This document shows, in pieces, positions 1 through 10,619 of a DNA stretch of 64,000 nt. Below the pieces are notes generated by a model that was given only the letters and a program-made list of their open reading frames with translations, was not told the DNA's origin and ran no database searches. Position 1 is the first letter of the stretch; each line of letters begins with the position of its first letter. The stretch comes from Notospermus geniculatus (lineage: Eukaryota > Nemertea > Pilidiophora > Heteronemertea > Lineidae). A program made the translations under genes and the position numbers. The stretch is from assembly GCA_002633025.1 (NCBI GenBank), contig NMRB01002021.1, positions 12,888-76,887 of the forward strand, read 5' to 3'.

Positions 1-824
1 AAAGTCTTCTTCACAGTCGCGAAACCTTTGTGAAACCTTTGTTAACCGGCCTGTCCGTACACTGTGTGGCTCTATACACGTACGGTTTGGGTCGGTTCAT
101 AAAAATCGTCTCATCATCATGTGACACCTCAGGACATTATGGATATGTCGGCTACCAATCAAATACATTTATTCAGAGCCTTTTCCTGAAAAGATATATA
201 CGCGTAGGCCCAACACGCCGCAGGCTTCATGCAGTTCAGTATTTTCATTTCGATGGTATACTGAGTACGGTACAAAAGATGGATCATGTCAAAAAAACCA
301 GAAATTATTATGCCTACTGAATGTATTTAGATGCTAAGATATTCCCAACGAATTTTTATGCATTATGCCCTCAACAAATTTCTTTTATCGTCCATGGAAT
401 CCGTGGTATTTTAAGTCCTGTTGAATCGTCCTCAGCGGCGTACCTCTCTGGGTTTGCTTTCCTCTGTGAATGCCTCCAGCTATACCATGCCAATCGCACC
501 GTGATTGGCGTGACAGAAAACGTAACGGGAGCAGCGTCAGTCCTTGGACCAATTCCACTACTGCCGTGCCACTATAAACCAGCCGTAGAAACAATAGGAG
601 CAGTCAGCCGCGAATATTGCCAAAAGATGGCAGCAAAGTTCTAGCGGACCAAAACACAGGAAAATGCACGTGATTGGTGTTCGATCAAGAATGAATGGGT
701 CCGCTACATGCATTGTATTGGGCCCTAGTGACACCTATTGGTCAACTCACTGACAGCTCCTCCTATTGATTATCACCAATACGGCAACATCGGTGGCAAT
801 GTCTACCGTTCTTTGAGGTAGGCG
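1..824 (+). repeat. 824-base direct repeat, copy 1 (window edge)
   Basis: Nearly identical to 7360-8182, offset about 7359 bases. By eye I count only around a dozen single-base differences and one indel. Homology stops at 824, where the following bases differ completely from those after copy 2. The left limit is the window edge, so this copy may extend further left. It holds a 177-base inverted-repeat element at 592-768. Short frames inside it are conserved only because the DNA is duplicated, and I see no convincing protein. It does not look like an LTR: there are no TG...CA ends and no primer-binding site beside it. Confidence 0.9.
592..768 (+). mobile_element. CAATAGGAGC-family MITE, copy 1
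   Basis: It begins CAATAGGAGCAGTCAG and ends CTGACAGCTCCTCCTATTG, which are near-perfect terminal inverted repeats. It is 177 bases with no coding capacity. Further copies lie at 7950-8126, 8332-8491 (inverted) and 23242-23405, which shows it is a mobile family and not only part of the surrounding 824-base duplication. Confidence 0.8.
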
Positions 825-836
825 TATGTTACGGTG

Positions 837-1222
837 CAACTCTGGAATTGTTGCAACTCTGGAAGTGCTGTTGCAACTCTGGAATTGCAACTATGGAAGT
901 AACTAGTTATACAAATAATTTGTGAATAATTGCTTTACCCTTATTTGAGGTGAATTTTTTGCATTTAACACAGTAAACTTCCGACACGACCATTTAGAGG
1001 TGGAAAATTTTACGTTTTGAGGTGGAAAACTAGCACTTTTCAAGGAAAAATGGCACTTTTTGACGATTTTTGCAACTTGAAAAAATCGCACTTTTCAAGG
1101 AAAAATGCTAAAATTTTACGTTTTGAGGTGGAAAAATAGCACTTTTCAAGGAAAAATGGCACTTTTTGACGATTTTTGCAACTTGAAAAAATCGCACTTT
1201 TCAAGGAAAAATGCTAAAATTT
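837..1222. repeat. short tandem repeats: CAACTCTGGAA motif, then a 106-base unit twice
   Basis: Positions 837-899 hold four loose copies of a CAACTCTGGAA motif. From 1011 a 106-base unit (starting TACGTTTTGAGGTGGAAAA) is followed from 1117 by an almost exact second copy, ending near 1222. Inside each unit the motif CACTTTTCAAGGAAAAATG occurs twice, so the array has a higher-order structure. Confidence 0.8.
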
Positions 1223-1564
1223 TGGTGTTTTCGCTGTTGGAGTGACGAATGCTCTTCCGTCTACATCCCTTCGTTTTGCTAATACTGACGTGGTGAATGC
1301 TCCATGGTGTGGTGATGACTGATTTGTCTGGGTGCCAGTAATTAACACTTATTTGAAAAAGTGAATTGACTGTGGGAATTTATCATGAAATACTAGCATT
1401 TTGTAATAACCGAAGCTTGAAAAAAATTTTCCTAGTCCCTTTAATGAGCCTAAAACTGATTTCTCGCGATGCTTCCAACCCAAAGGGCTGAAGGACTTTT
1501 TCTGGATTTATGATGTGAACAAAACTACAATGTACGACGTTTTCACAAAATCTGCATAATAAAT

Positions 1565-1846
1565 GTGCACATATTTGTCAAACTGAGAGTGGGCAATACA
1601 TTGCCCACAAAGGAACGATCGTTCGTGCACATGTACGATAGCTTCGCGAAAATGGTCGACAACGCCAAGAAAAGTTACACGGCGAGGTTTCCTTCTGACA
1701 ACGTGCCAGGGAACAATATACAACATTTGAAGGTGGACGGCGGTGAAGTTCGAATGCAAGGGGCGATGTGGATGCAACAACAAGCGCTGAAGAAGAACAC
1801 AATCATGCATTCGCACGCAATTCATGCTCCTTTTTGGGTGAAATAG
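1565..1846 (+). CDS. unrecognised 93-residue open frame, doubtful
   Basis: An uninterrupted frame from ATG 1565 to a stop at 1844. Residues about 20-60 have a protein-like composition (for example YDSFAKMVDNAKKSY, then a gap, then MQGAMWMQQQALKK). I do not recognise a family, and no splice or promoter context was found. It could be an old exon or transposon remnant, or chance. The flanks 1223-1564 and 1847-2990 contain nothing I can name. Confidence 0.2.
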   Translation: MHIFVKLRVGNTLPTKERSFVHMYDSFAKMVDNAKKSYTARFPSDNVPGNNIQHLKVDGGEVRMQGAMWMQQQALKKNTIMHSHAIHAPFWVK

Positions 1847-2990
1847 GCCATCCAAGTCCTCAGCGTTATGTCCTTGTTATGTCTAGTTGTGGGTGAACGC
1901 CCTGTGGGTGTACAAACCCTCGCGGTAAAAGTTTCACCAAAGAATGTATGATTCTGAAACCACTTTACTTGTTCGCGATGAAACGTACACGGATTTTAGG
2001 AACGAGATATCACTGACTTGCCACACCAGGGAATAATTGCCAAATTCTGACATGGCGGGAGCTTTGGGGTCATAATACAGGAGGTATTAGAAGAGATCAG
2101 AATAGCACTTACCGTTGAATGAAAATCGTCTCTCTCCCTCCCAACTCCGACTCGAAAGTTTCCTCGCTGATGCTTTCCCACGATATCGTCGTAAACTGAT
2201 GCGAATTCCGTCGACGATTATCCGCACTGATACATTCGCTACACTGTTGCGGTATGATGTTTATGAAAAGCATTCAAACTTCATTGGTCGTTCCTACGCA
2301 AACGGATCGGCAAATAATGGCTCAACCAATTTCGATAATTGACCCAATATATCAGTTCCAGGTTATTTTCTCTTGTGTTGGGGCACAAGTCATAGTAAAT
2401 ACAATGTTGATTTCCACCTACAGTTTGACTCTTTCCTTGACCTTTTAATTTCCTTCTGTTAGTAGGAGGCTTCCGATTGCTGCAGCAGGTTGATGAGATG
2501 CCAAAAGCACCCACCATCCTCCGTTGAGCACGCATTTGCTGCAGTTTAGCCGAAGATGTTGAAACCGGAATGCGCAGGTAATACCGATATCTTCGAACTT
2601 GGAGAAAAAGATAGTGCAAAGCGTGGTACTTAACTCTGATACTTAGCAACATACTCTGTTTACAATTCGCATACCATCATGACAAAAACTTCCGAAGAGA
2701 AATGAGTGTCTGTATCATAAAACAATAGGCTGTAAACATTTAAAAGATGTACGACCTAATTTACTCAAGAAATCAAGAAGAACTTTGAAAATTGTATCGA
2801 TCGAAATTGCTTCAGTGTTGCTTCTGGCCACTCAACAAACTTCAGAACAATAAAGGCCGAAACCATTTTTTTTCGGTCGCTCATGCCTTTCTGCACGGGA
2901 ACAAAGTCGTTACCGGTACTGCTTCATAACAATGCTTTTGCAACGAGATTGAAAGGACAATATAGGCTGATATATCCGGACAGACCGGCT

Positions 2991-3107
2991 GACCGCAAAG
3001 AAAGTCCGATAGTGCTTTCGGTGCCTATCGGCAGTTTAGTTAATGGAAAATGTGTTATGACTACATGTAACTGCCGATAGGTGCCGGTAGCACTATCGGA
3101 CTTCTGT
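2991..3107. mobile_element. CGACCGCACAG-family foldback MITE, copy 1
   Basis: The left arm carries AAAGTCCGATAGTGCT and GCCTATCGGCAGTTTAGT. The right arm carries the reverse complement, ending ACTATCGGACTTCTGT. The arms are about 45 bases around a short loop. Related copies lie at 18891-19011 (best preserved), 36607-37045 (interrupted) and 57681-57769. Confidence 0.8.
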
Positions 3108-4351
3108 CTTCACAGAGGGTTCACAATGTGAAATCAACCGGCCTGTCCGTGTACCATTCAAGCTCTCTGTGTTCGTGACCGCAACCTCCGGGGCAGAAAA
3201 TAATATAAAACAACAACACACTAACAAATCATCCTGTAGGTACGCTAAAACTGTGTCACAGCAATTTTGACATCGAAACACTAATAGTCAAATGTGGTCA
3301 GATAATTGCTTGTGTATTTGTTAATCATTTATATTTGCAGCAATCTAATCATAAAATCGTCTTTTGCACGCGTGATGTTGAACGGAATCTTGTGACCTTG
3401 GATCAACGTCACACACAGAGAAAACTGCTTCTCAATGGACATGTCCTTCACCTGCTTGTGTGAGACTCCAATGGCCTACATAAAACGTACGTACACCTAC
3501 ATGTGCATATCCATTGACGGTTTCCGTAGAAAGTTTCCATCAAAATTCTGTCTCATGGAGGTGTACGACCATGGGGACTGGTGGGGAGAGGGAGCAGTCT
3601 CGCCTGGATAGGCCTACATGCCACCTCCGTCTAGCTATCTACATGTAAAAGGCCGAAGTGCCCGACTTGGCGCCGCACCTCACATGTTTTTTGGTGGTGA
3701 AAAATACTTCATACCTGGACTTAAGAACAAAAAATAACTCGTATCTTTTTAAACTTAAGTTAATTTATACATTACAGCAATTGGCACCATATTTTCTTGA
3801 ATATTGCAAAGCCCAATGCACATTCGAAATCAGGGAACTGACATGATTGTATTTACGAATGCACCAATCAGTGTAAAGGACTTCAAAATCATCTATCCAA
3901 CAAAATTGACCTTAGAATTCACAGCAGAAGAAGTAATGACGGATCATCCGCACCGTCGACATTGGTCAAACTCCTGAAGGACAGCTTTAGTAGCACATCA
4001 AAAGAATTCACTGGGATATATAAAATGATTTGTCTCAATGTGTTGGCAATTCAGTCAACAGCACTGCACCGGAAGTGACATCATAACATGGCCCCGCAAC
4101 CACCACAGCAGGTCCGGACTTGATTACTTCCGGTCTGACTTCTATTGGTTCTGCTGAGGAGAGTGAAATGCCCCAAATGACCAGCAGACCGTCGTTGTCG
4201 ATGGGAGAGGATTGACTCTTGAACCCGTTGACCATGGTTGTGTTGGGTCAACAACATTCTTCAGTATTTTCAACTGCCTCTCAAATGTCATGCTGAAGCA
4301 CGTACATGTAAGCTTGTAAACGTCAGTATCCATATCCTAATGTCATTGATG
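3108..4351. other. no gene recognised (3' flank of FABP-like gene A)
   Basis: Only short frames without splice support. A minus-strand frame at 4235-4035 has a weak resemblance to FABP exon 3 (see rejected list). No repeat family seen elsewhere in the window was identified here. Confidence 0.5.
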
Positions 4352-5946
4352 TCAATGATGCTTTTTCAGACGGCGTGTCGCGTTGATGATACCACCAGGA
4401 TGTGTGAACTCGTAGGTCTGAAAGGTATGATACCGGTGTATATGAGTAATTGAACAAGAATAATACACGGCTCGCATGCAACACTACAGGAGTAGGAATG
4501 AAAAGAGAACGTTGTTAAACCCCAAACTGCTCTTATGCAAAACATCTTGCATGCATAGAAAAAAACAAAACGTACTTCGGTCACCGGTATACAATGGTGA
4601 TTGTTTCAACCAGGAAGTAGTGTGATTCTTTTTCGGCGGGTGGGCATGACACACATGACAGTCGCGGCGGACTGAGTAATGACGTGACTGAATGACAGCT
4701 AGACGACAGAGAATGCATATTTCGAGGAATCCTAGAAAAGGGGTCACCAACGTTTACCTTGCTGACGACAAGGAAAAAGCAAGTGTATACTTGGGTAAAA
4801 TCGTTTTCGCCTGGCACATGCCTGCATATTTCCGTCCATGAATCGAATTTATATCCACCACGGGGTGGCGCTGGTAAGACTCTCAGATCTGTGCAAGTAA
4901 CGGCGTCCCTGGGACCACTTACAACTATCATTTCATCTCCTATGATTTGTCGCCTCTGTACATTTTTGAAACCCTTCTTTTCGCAGACACCAGTAATGAC
5001 GAGGACATCACCGTCGAAGGCCATCACGGACTGAAATTTTAAGACAGACAAGTGTTGATGAACCATGTTATTTCATCACCAGCTTTGGCGATAATCAAGA
5101 GTTTCATAGTGCTGCCATCTGACATCATCGACTCTGCACCAAAAACTACTCTCACCGTCCAGTGGTTTCCTTTCGGATCCTTTTCGTCATTCGCCACGCC
5201 AAACTTGTACTTTGACGTGTTGGAAATTGTAATAAAGATGAGCTTCACTGATGTGACTATCTCAAGATCTGCCTCCGTGTGGGTGACTGTCTCCTTGCAT
5301 CGCAAGGCACCTTTGACTTGTATTACATTATAACCTGAAATAAAGGAACCAAGTATAGAGACGTACATGTATTCAGCAACGTTTGATGGCGAAATAGGCC
5401 CGATAAGAGCAATGCCTTTTGGCCGACTGTTCCGTGGCTTGTTGGTCCACGGGTTGGCCTTGGGCACCAAGCATGCCAAGGAAAACAGCCGAAGACTTTC
5501 TTGCCGTCTGGGTGTCGCCCGGACACGTCAAGTTCTTTGACAATCTAAAACCATGCATTGCATGGACAATTAATCACGTCATGTTGGGAGAAAGGAGACG
5601 ATTTGTCATCAACATTCAGGTCATGGACATTTTATACTAAGGGTACAATACCTCGCACACGGCATTATCGCAATGAAAAGCATCACCATACCACGTATGG
5701 TCATCCATGACTGCACTCGACACGAATAGCAGACGGCACAGTATTCATGATTAAATCTCATGTACAATGCCATTGTAAAGATGTTGTAAAAAGTGAGACG
5801 AAAACTGTCCTACCGATTGCTTTTAACATATCATCATATCCTTCATCAATTTCTGGGTACCACGTTCCAGTGAGATCCAATTTGCTGTCGTTATCGTTAG
5901 CGTATCCATTGCTGACGACGTCCGTAATTTTCTCATCAGCGCTCAT
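4352..5946 (-). CDS. fatty-acid-binding-protein-like gene A (four exons)
   Basis: Seen: exons on the minus strand at 5946-5814, 5334-5156, 5030-4923 and 4417-4352 (stop TGA). Donors are GTAGGA, GTGAGA and GTAAGT, acceptors end TTTCAG, and phases are 1, 0, 0. Together they give 486 nt, 161 residues. The N-terminal beta strand reads LDLTGTW (residues 23-29), followed by the helix stretch EGYDDMLKAIG. Exon 3 reads FDGDVLVITG and exon 4 ends NATRRLKKHH. Known: FABP/CRABP genes have exactly this four-exon plan, and the proteins are about 130-residue cytosolic beta barrels that carry fatty acids or retinoids. Odd: there is an acidic N-terminal extension of about 20 residues, and the C-terminal Arg-x-Tyr ligand motif has Leu in place of Tyr. 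The start at 5946 was chosen because the next upstream in-frame Met (6027) would add 27 unlike residues. Neighbours: its paralogue lies at 10619-9221, and the two 824-base repeats flank it. Ligand unknown. Confidence 0.87.
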
Positions 5947-7359
5947 GGCGATTCTGCGGATTCGTTGCGTGAGAAGATTGTATGAGCCAAGCGATGCGAT
6001 GTCAGAGGAAAGGTCCCCTACCTTCAATGACAGTCTGCCTATCGGAGGTAATCGTTAAGTAAATCCACTTTCAACAAAGTAGCAGTGTCATCCTTCTATC
6101 CGGTAATATCTAGAACGTTTTTTCTCCCAAAAAACAAGAAATCTTAAAACAAAAATATCAAAAACTATGAAATTTTGACAATATTTTATATGAATTTCCT
6201 TCAGTCAATGCGTCGACACATCCAATGCCATGTGCAGGTCCTCGATATCCAGTTATAGGAAGCGTATCAATCATGAATCAACATCAGGCGTTCGTCGTCT
6301 GCCTGGAAATGATATTGTTCAGGAGGAGGTCTGAGATAGTTGCCCGTCACGACTGACCCGGATTTCACCATGCGAGCACACCCGCCTACTCTCTCTACTA
6401 AAAATGTCCTCAAGTCTTTTATCTATAAAGAATTCAAATCCATTTTGCACTGATCCGCCCGAACTGTCTGTCTCACGATTTTGAATATCCCAAGGCTACT
6501 ATTGACTCTACTATGACGACACCTGTCAACTGCTCAATCGATATCACGCCACAAACCGATAGATTAAGCAATTTGATGCAATACAAACGTGTGTAGAGCA
6601 GAAATACGGAGTCCATTTGGTGTAGATCAAATAGTTATGTGAATGAACATGTTATTTTGATAGTCAATGCACTCAAGCTTTGAGGACCAACTTTAGTTTA
6701 CTATAGCGTTCGCTTCGATCGCGTCGTCTATAAATGGTGGGAGGCTAAGTGGCTGGTAAGTCCTGGTGTCGGGCTTGAACCTATAGCCGATTCATGGAAA
6801 AAAGGTGATTTTGGTAAATATGGTGGCGGCATGTTCATCGTAGGCCTACACCGCATTCTACGCCAAGTGTTTGAGATCATGAGATGTCAAGATCCGTATA
6901 CTTTCTCTGAACGTCCCTAGTAGGACAGTCGACGGTTGATAATTATTTAAATGTCCTTGGAAATTGCACAGCAATGGACTAGAAATTTAACGACCCGTTG
7001 TCATGGTTGTACATGTATCTGGTGGTATGGATGACAATAGGCTAAATGTACAGTTAGTGATTTTATTGTACTGAAGGAGTCCCATATTTCTCATGCACTA
7101 CAGCCCTTATAGAGAGAGTTGCAGCGTGGGTATGGTGCCTGAAGTCAAAAATTCAAGTTGCCAGTTTTTAGTGCAGACGCGAATACCATTCGAAGATGGA
7201 CAACGCCTCTTCAACTCGAAAGAGATATGTGGTCGAAGACGACGCAGGGGTACAAGTAAGTATCAACACGATATTGGTGGAATGGATATTTCACTTCGGC
7301 AGCCCTAAAAGGGTGTGGTTACAGAAAGCATGGTAAATGGACACGCCGGTTAAATAAAC
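5947..7359. other. no gene recognised (5' flank of FABP-like gene A)
   Basis: AT-rich sequence between the start codon of gene A and the second 824-base repeat. Short frames only. I found no clear TATA element or repeat family that can be defended. Confidence 0.5.
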
Positions 7360-8182
7360 AAAGTCTTCTTCACAGTCGCGAAACCTTTGTGAAACCTTTG
7401 TTAACCGGCCTGTCCGTACACTGTGTGGCTCTATACACCTACGGTTTGGGTCGGTTCATAAAAATCGTCTCATCATCATGTGACACCTCAGGACATTATG
7501 GATATGTCGGCTACCAATCAAATACATTTATTCAGAGCCTTTTCCTGAAAAGATATATACGCGTAGGCCCAACACGCCGCAGGCTTCATGCAGTTCAGTA
7601 TTTTCATTTCGATGGTATACTGAGTACGGTACAAAAGATGGACCATGTAAAAAAACCAGAAATTATTATGCCTACTGAATGTATTTAGATGCTAAGATAT
7701 TCTCAACGAATTTTTATGCATTATGCCCTCAACAAATTTCTTTTATCGTCCATGGAATCCGTGGTATTTTAAGTCTTGTTGAATCGTCCTTAGCGGCGTA
7801 CCTCTCTGGGTTTGCTTTCCTCTGTGAATGCCTCCAGCTGTACCATGCCAATCGCAACGTGATTGGCGTGACAGAAAACGTAACGGGAGCAGCGTCAGTC
7901 CTTGGACCAATTCCACTGCTGCCGTGCCACTATAAACCAGCCGTAGAAACAATAGGAGCAGTCAGCCGCGAATATTGCCAAAAGATGGCAGCAAAGTTCT
8001 AGCGGACCAAAACACAGGAAAATGCACGTGATTGGTGTTCGATCAAGAATGAATGGGTCCGCTACATGCATTGAATTGGGCCCTAGTGACACCTATTGGT
8101 CAACTCACTGACAGCTCCTCCTATTGATTACCACCAATACGGCAACATCGGTGGCAATGTCTACCGTTCTTTGAGGTAGGCG
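7360..8182 (+). repeat. 824-base direct repeat, copy 2
   Basis: Second copy of 1-824, one base shorter. It starts AAAGTCTTCTTCACAGTCGC and ends at the shared GAGGTAGGCG. It contains MITE copy 2 at 7950-8126 in the same position as copy 1, so the MITE was present before the 824-base segment was duplicated. Confidence 0.9.
7950..8126 (+). mobile_element. CAATAGGAGC-family MITE, copy 2
   Basis: 177 bases with the same ends as copy 1. It faces an inverted, more diverged copy at 8332-8491, so the two form a large inverted pair around about 200 bases. Confidence 0.8.
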
Positions 8183-8331
8183 CAAATTACGCTTCGACGG
8201 CCGATTGTCTTTATTGTGTTATTTTGCCTCTCATGCTCCTGCACAACCAAAAAGTCGAGTTCGAAGGAGTAAAAGTAGGGGTGGGGCGTTTCACTCAGTC
8301 TATATAAGGCCGAGTTGACTCATACTCTGTC

Positions 8332-8491
8332 CAATAGGAGCTGTTGGTCACTTGACCAATAGGTGTCACTACGGCTCAATTCAATGCCCATTCATGGTTG
8401 AGTGAGCACCAATCGGGAGAATGTTCTTTTGTATTGGTCCGCTAGAACTTTGCTGCCATCTTTTGGCAGTAGCGCGGCTGACTGCTCTATG
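8332..8491 (-). mobile_element. CAATAGGAGC-family MITE, copy 3 (inverted)
   Basis: It begins CAATAGGAGCTGTTGGTCA and ends CTGACTGCTCTATG. Its interior is the reverse complement of copies 1 and 2 (for example TTGGTCCGCTAGAACTTTGC). It is more diverged than copies 1 and 2 are from each other. Confidence 0.75.
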
Positions 8492-9220
8492 GCACGAATC
8501 GGTTTATACTCCAAACTCCAGTTTTAACAAACAACAGGTGGCGCAAAGAAAAGAAAGCATCACTCAGACGAATTTAAGCCCAGATGGATGCTAATGAGTG
8601 CGGGGCAATCATGTGCCAAATGAAGTTGTCATCAGCATTCTGTCTCTGAAAAACATCCGACACGCAATAAATACATAAATATGAATAACTTTATGAATAA
8701 CTTTAATGATTTTAATGTATATAGGCCACTATAATGGGGCCCTCCGAATAATCTGCCCGCAGCATATAAAAGAGCATAACTTATGCATGAAAACCACACC
8801 TGCAGTCGAGCTACCATCTGCAGTTTGCAACTATTCTCCTTCGCCCTGAGGATTTCTGGTATCGTTCTGTGAATCCGAAGGAAAAGGTAAGCATTCCGAT
8901 ATCGAATCCCTTCGGTTTGTAAGCACTTTTTTACTACGTTGGTTTACCGAAGAGCTGTTCCGGGGAACGAGAGAGCGTTCACCAAGCGGTCAAGAGTATC
9001 GCCATTTCCCTCCCCAGCTGCCTCAACCATATGGACGCAGGTAGGCCCATCCTTCAGTTTCGGTACTATCGCATTGAATCTATCAATGTCCCACATAGTT
9101 TTCGACTGACAACCCTACAATTTCAAATTCCCTTATTTCGTGTTTGTTCCTGAGCTTAGTCAAATATGACTTGTGATGTTAAAATATCATCCTTATTTCC
9201 TGTAAAATGCCTATTTCCTA
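8492..9220. other. no gene recognised (3' flank of FABP-like gene B)
   Basis: Short frames only. No repeat family or conserved motif was recognised between the inverted MITE copy and the stop codon of gene B. Confidence 0.5.
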
Positions 9221-10619
9221 TCATGCCTTCCTCTTGAGCCGTCGTATAGCATTTATCGTCCCTTTTGGATGAGTGAAAACGTATGTCTGAAAATTAAGGA
9301 AAAGAGTACTGACTTGATATTAGAAGTGTGTGGTTCCAACCACAAAACTCAGCAACTCAATCAGGATTTCTCGCTGAACTGAGCTTGTTCGCCTTCCTTG
9401 CGGGCGATTTTAGTTCAGGTCCTGGATGCTGCCTTAAGAGAAAGAAATTACAGCTATACTTACGACTACCATATCTCCGTTTTCTATACTCCTACGACTA
9501 TCGTTTCTAAAACCTTTTTCATGGCATTCAGACACTATGTTCAGTTCATCACCGTCCCACTTGGCAGTTACCTATATAAAACACAGTATCAAGTCAATGA
9601 CCAAAGTATCGGCGAAGTCGGTGGCACTGTACCATCGTATTTGAGGGGGCGCACAGCAGGATCGGCAAATAAAAGATACTGGGAACCAGAGAATGTTCAT
9701 GGAGACGTTTTGCACATGCGGTATTTGTGTGGGTTAGAGCTTTCTAGTGTTCCCCATATCTCAGTGTTTCCATACAAAAGACAAATGGAGAGACTATGAC
9801 TTTTCAAAAGGGGAACACAGAGAAATCTGTACTCTCCTATCACAGCCTGCCTATACAAGTTAGGGTAAACTTGAGAAAATGGCAACACTTTGGCACTACA
9901 TGGGTCAGCGAAAGTGTACTCTTTCTTTCGTTTTGCACTTGAAAGAACGTTACAGGGCACGCAGGGGATCTAATTACGGAATATTATGGAAAAGTCAACA
10001 TTTGCTGAACGTCAATCATCCATTTACCTACAAAAACTGTCTTATTAAAAGCAAAAGGCGTGAGGAGAGACCTCATCGATATTCTTGATGCTTTCCGAAG
10101 AAGTAAACATATTTTTTCTCGATCTCGCAAGATTGCTCCGACGATACCTACCTTCCAGGTGTTTCCTAACGGATCGTGCTCGTCTACAGTTGCGTTGATT
10201 TTATAAACAGACTTCTTGGACAGAAATATAAACATGATCTTCACCCCTGTGGCAATTTCAATCTCAGTATCTGTTTGTTTAATAACCTCATCGGCGATCA
10301 TAGCACCTCTTAGTTGCAATCCACCAAAACCTGAAATTTTGATGGAAACGGTTTTTAGATCACTCTTATCATCAAACGTCTCGAATTCGTGCAAATTTGA
10401 ATGAAAGCTGACTTTGAATTTGAGCGATTATTTGTTAATATTCTCTTACTTTTAGAAGAAATTGTGAGGGGTCTTGCCTCATAACATACTGCATGAGTAG
10501 TGACGGGCAGAGAACAAATGTAGACACACTGTACATCTATACTGACCAATAGTTTTCAACATTTCATCGTAACCCTCAACAACCACCGGGTGCCATGTTC
10601 CTGACAGGTCAACCGCCAT
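9221..10619 (-). CDS. fatty-acid-binding-protein-like gene B (four exons)
   Basis: Seen: minus-strand exons 10619-10547 (73 nt), 10330-10152 (179 nt), 9571-9464 (108 nt) and 9286-9221 (66 nt with TGA). Phases are 1, 0, 0; all introns are GT/AG, with donors GTCAGT, GTAGGT and GTAAGT. The product is 141 residues. It opens MAVDLSGTWHPVVVEGYDEM, exon 3 contains AKWDGDEL, and exon 4 reads THPKGTINAIRRLKRKA. Exons 2, 3 and 4 have the same lengths as those of gene A, so the two are tandem paralogues. Known: a 73-nt first coding exon ending after helix I, and this intron plan, are typical of intracellular lipid-binding proteins, which shuttle hydrophobic ligands in the cytoplasm. Odd: as in gene A, Leu replaces the Tyr of the C-terminal Arg-x-Tyr pair, and a basic tail (RRLKRKA) ends the chain. 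FABP versus CRABP subtype cannot be decided. Confidence 0.87.

Noticed and set aside
4035-4235. Minus-strand frame with DGLLVIWG and AVVVAGP, looking like a third FABP exon 3
   Set aside because: No acceptor or donor in the right phase, no companion exons, and the resemblance is only a few residues. The true fourth exon of gene A lies at 4417-4352.
4759-4922. Read-through of FABP gene A exon 3 (DAVTCTDLRVL looks like a FABP C-terminus)
   Set aside because: Gene B has a GTAAGT donor at the homologous position, and both genes have matching fourth exons elsewhere (TYEFTHPGG and TYVFTHPKG), so the read-through likeness is chance.
1-8182. LTR retrotransposon defined by the two 824-base direct repeats
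   Set aside because: The interior holds a cellular FABP gene and no gag/pol frames. There is no primer-binding site or polypurine tract, and the ends are not TG...CA.
9398-9799. 133-residue plus-strand frame
   Set aside because: Antisense to exon 3 of FABP-like gene B, whose splice phases and family motifs are clear.
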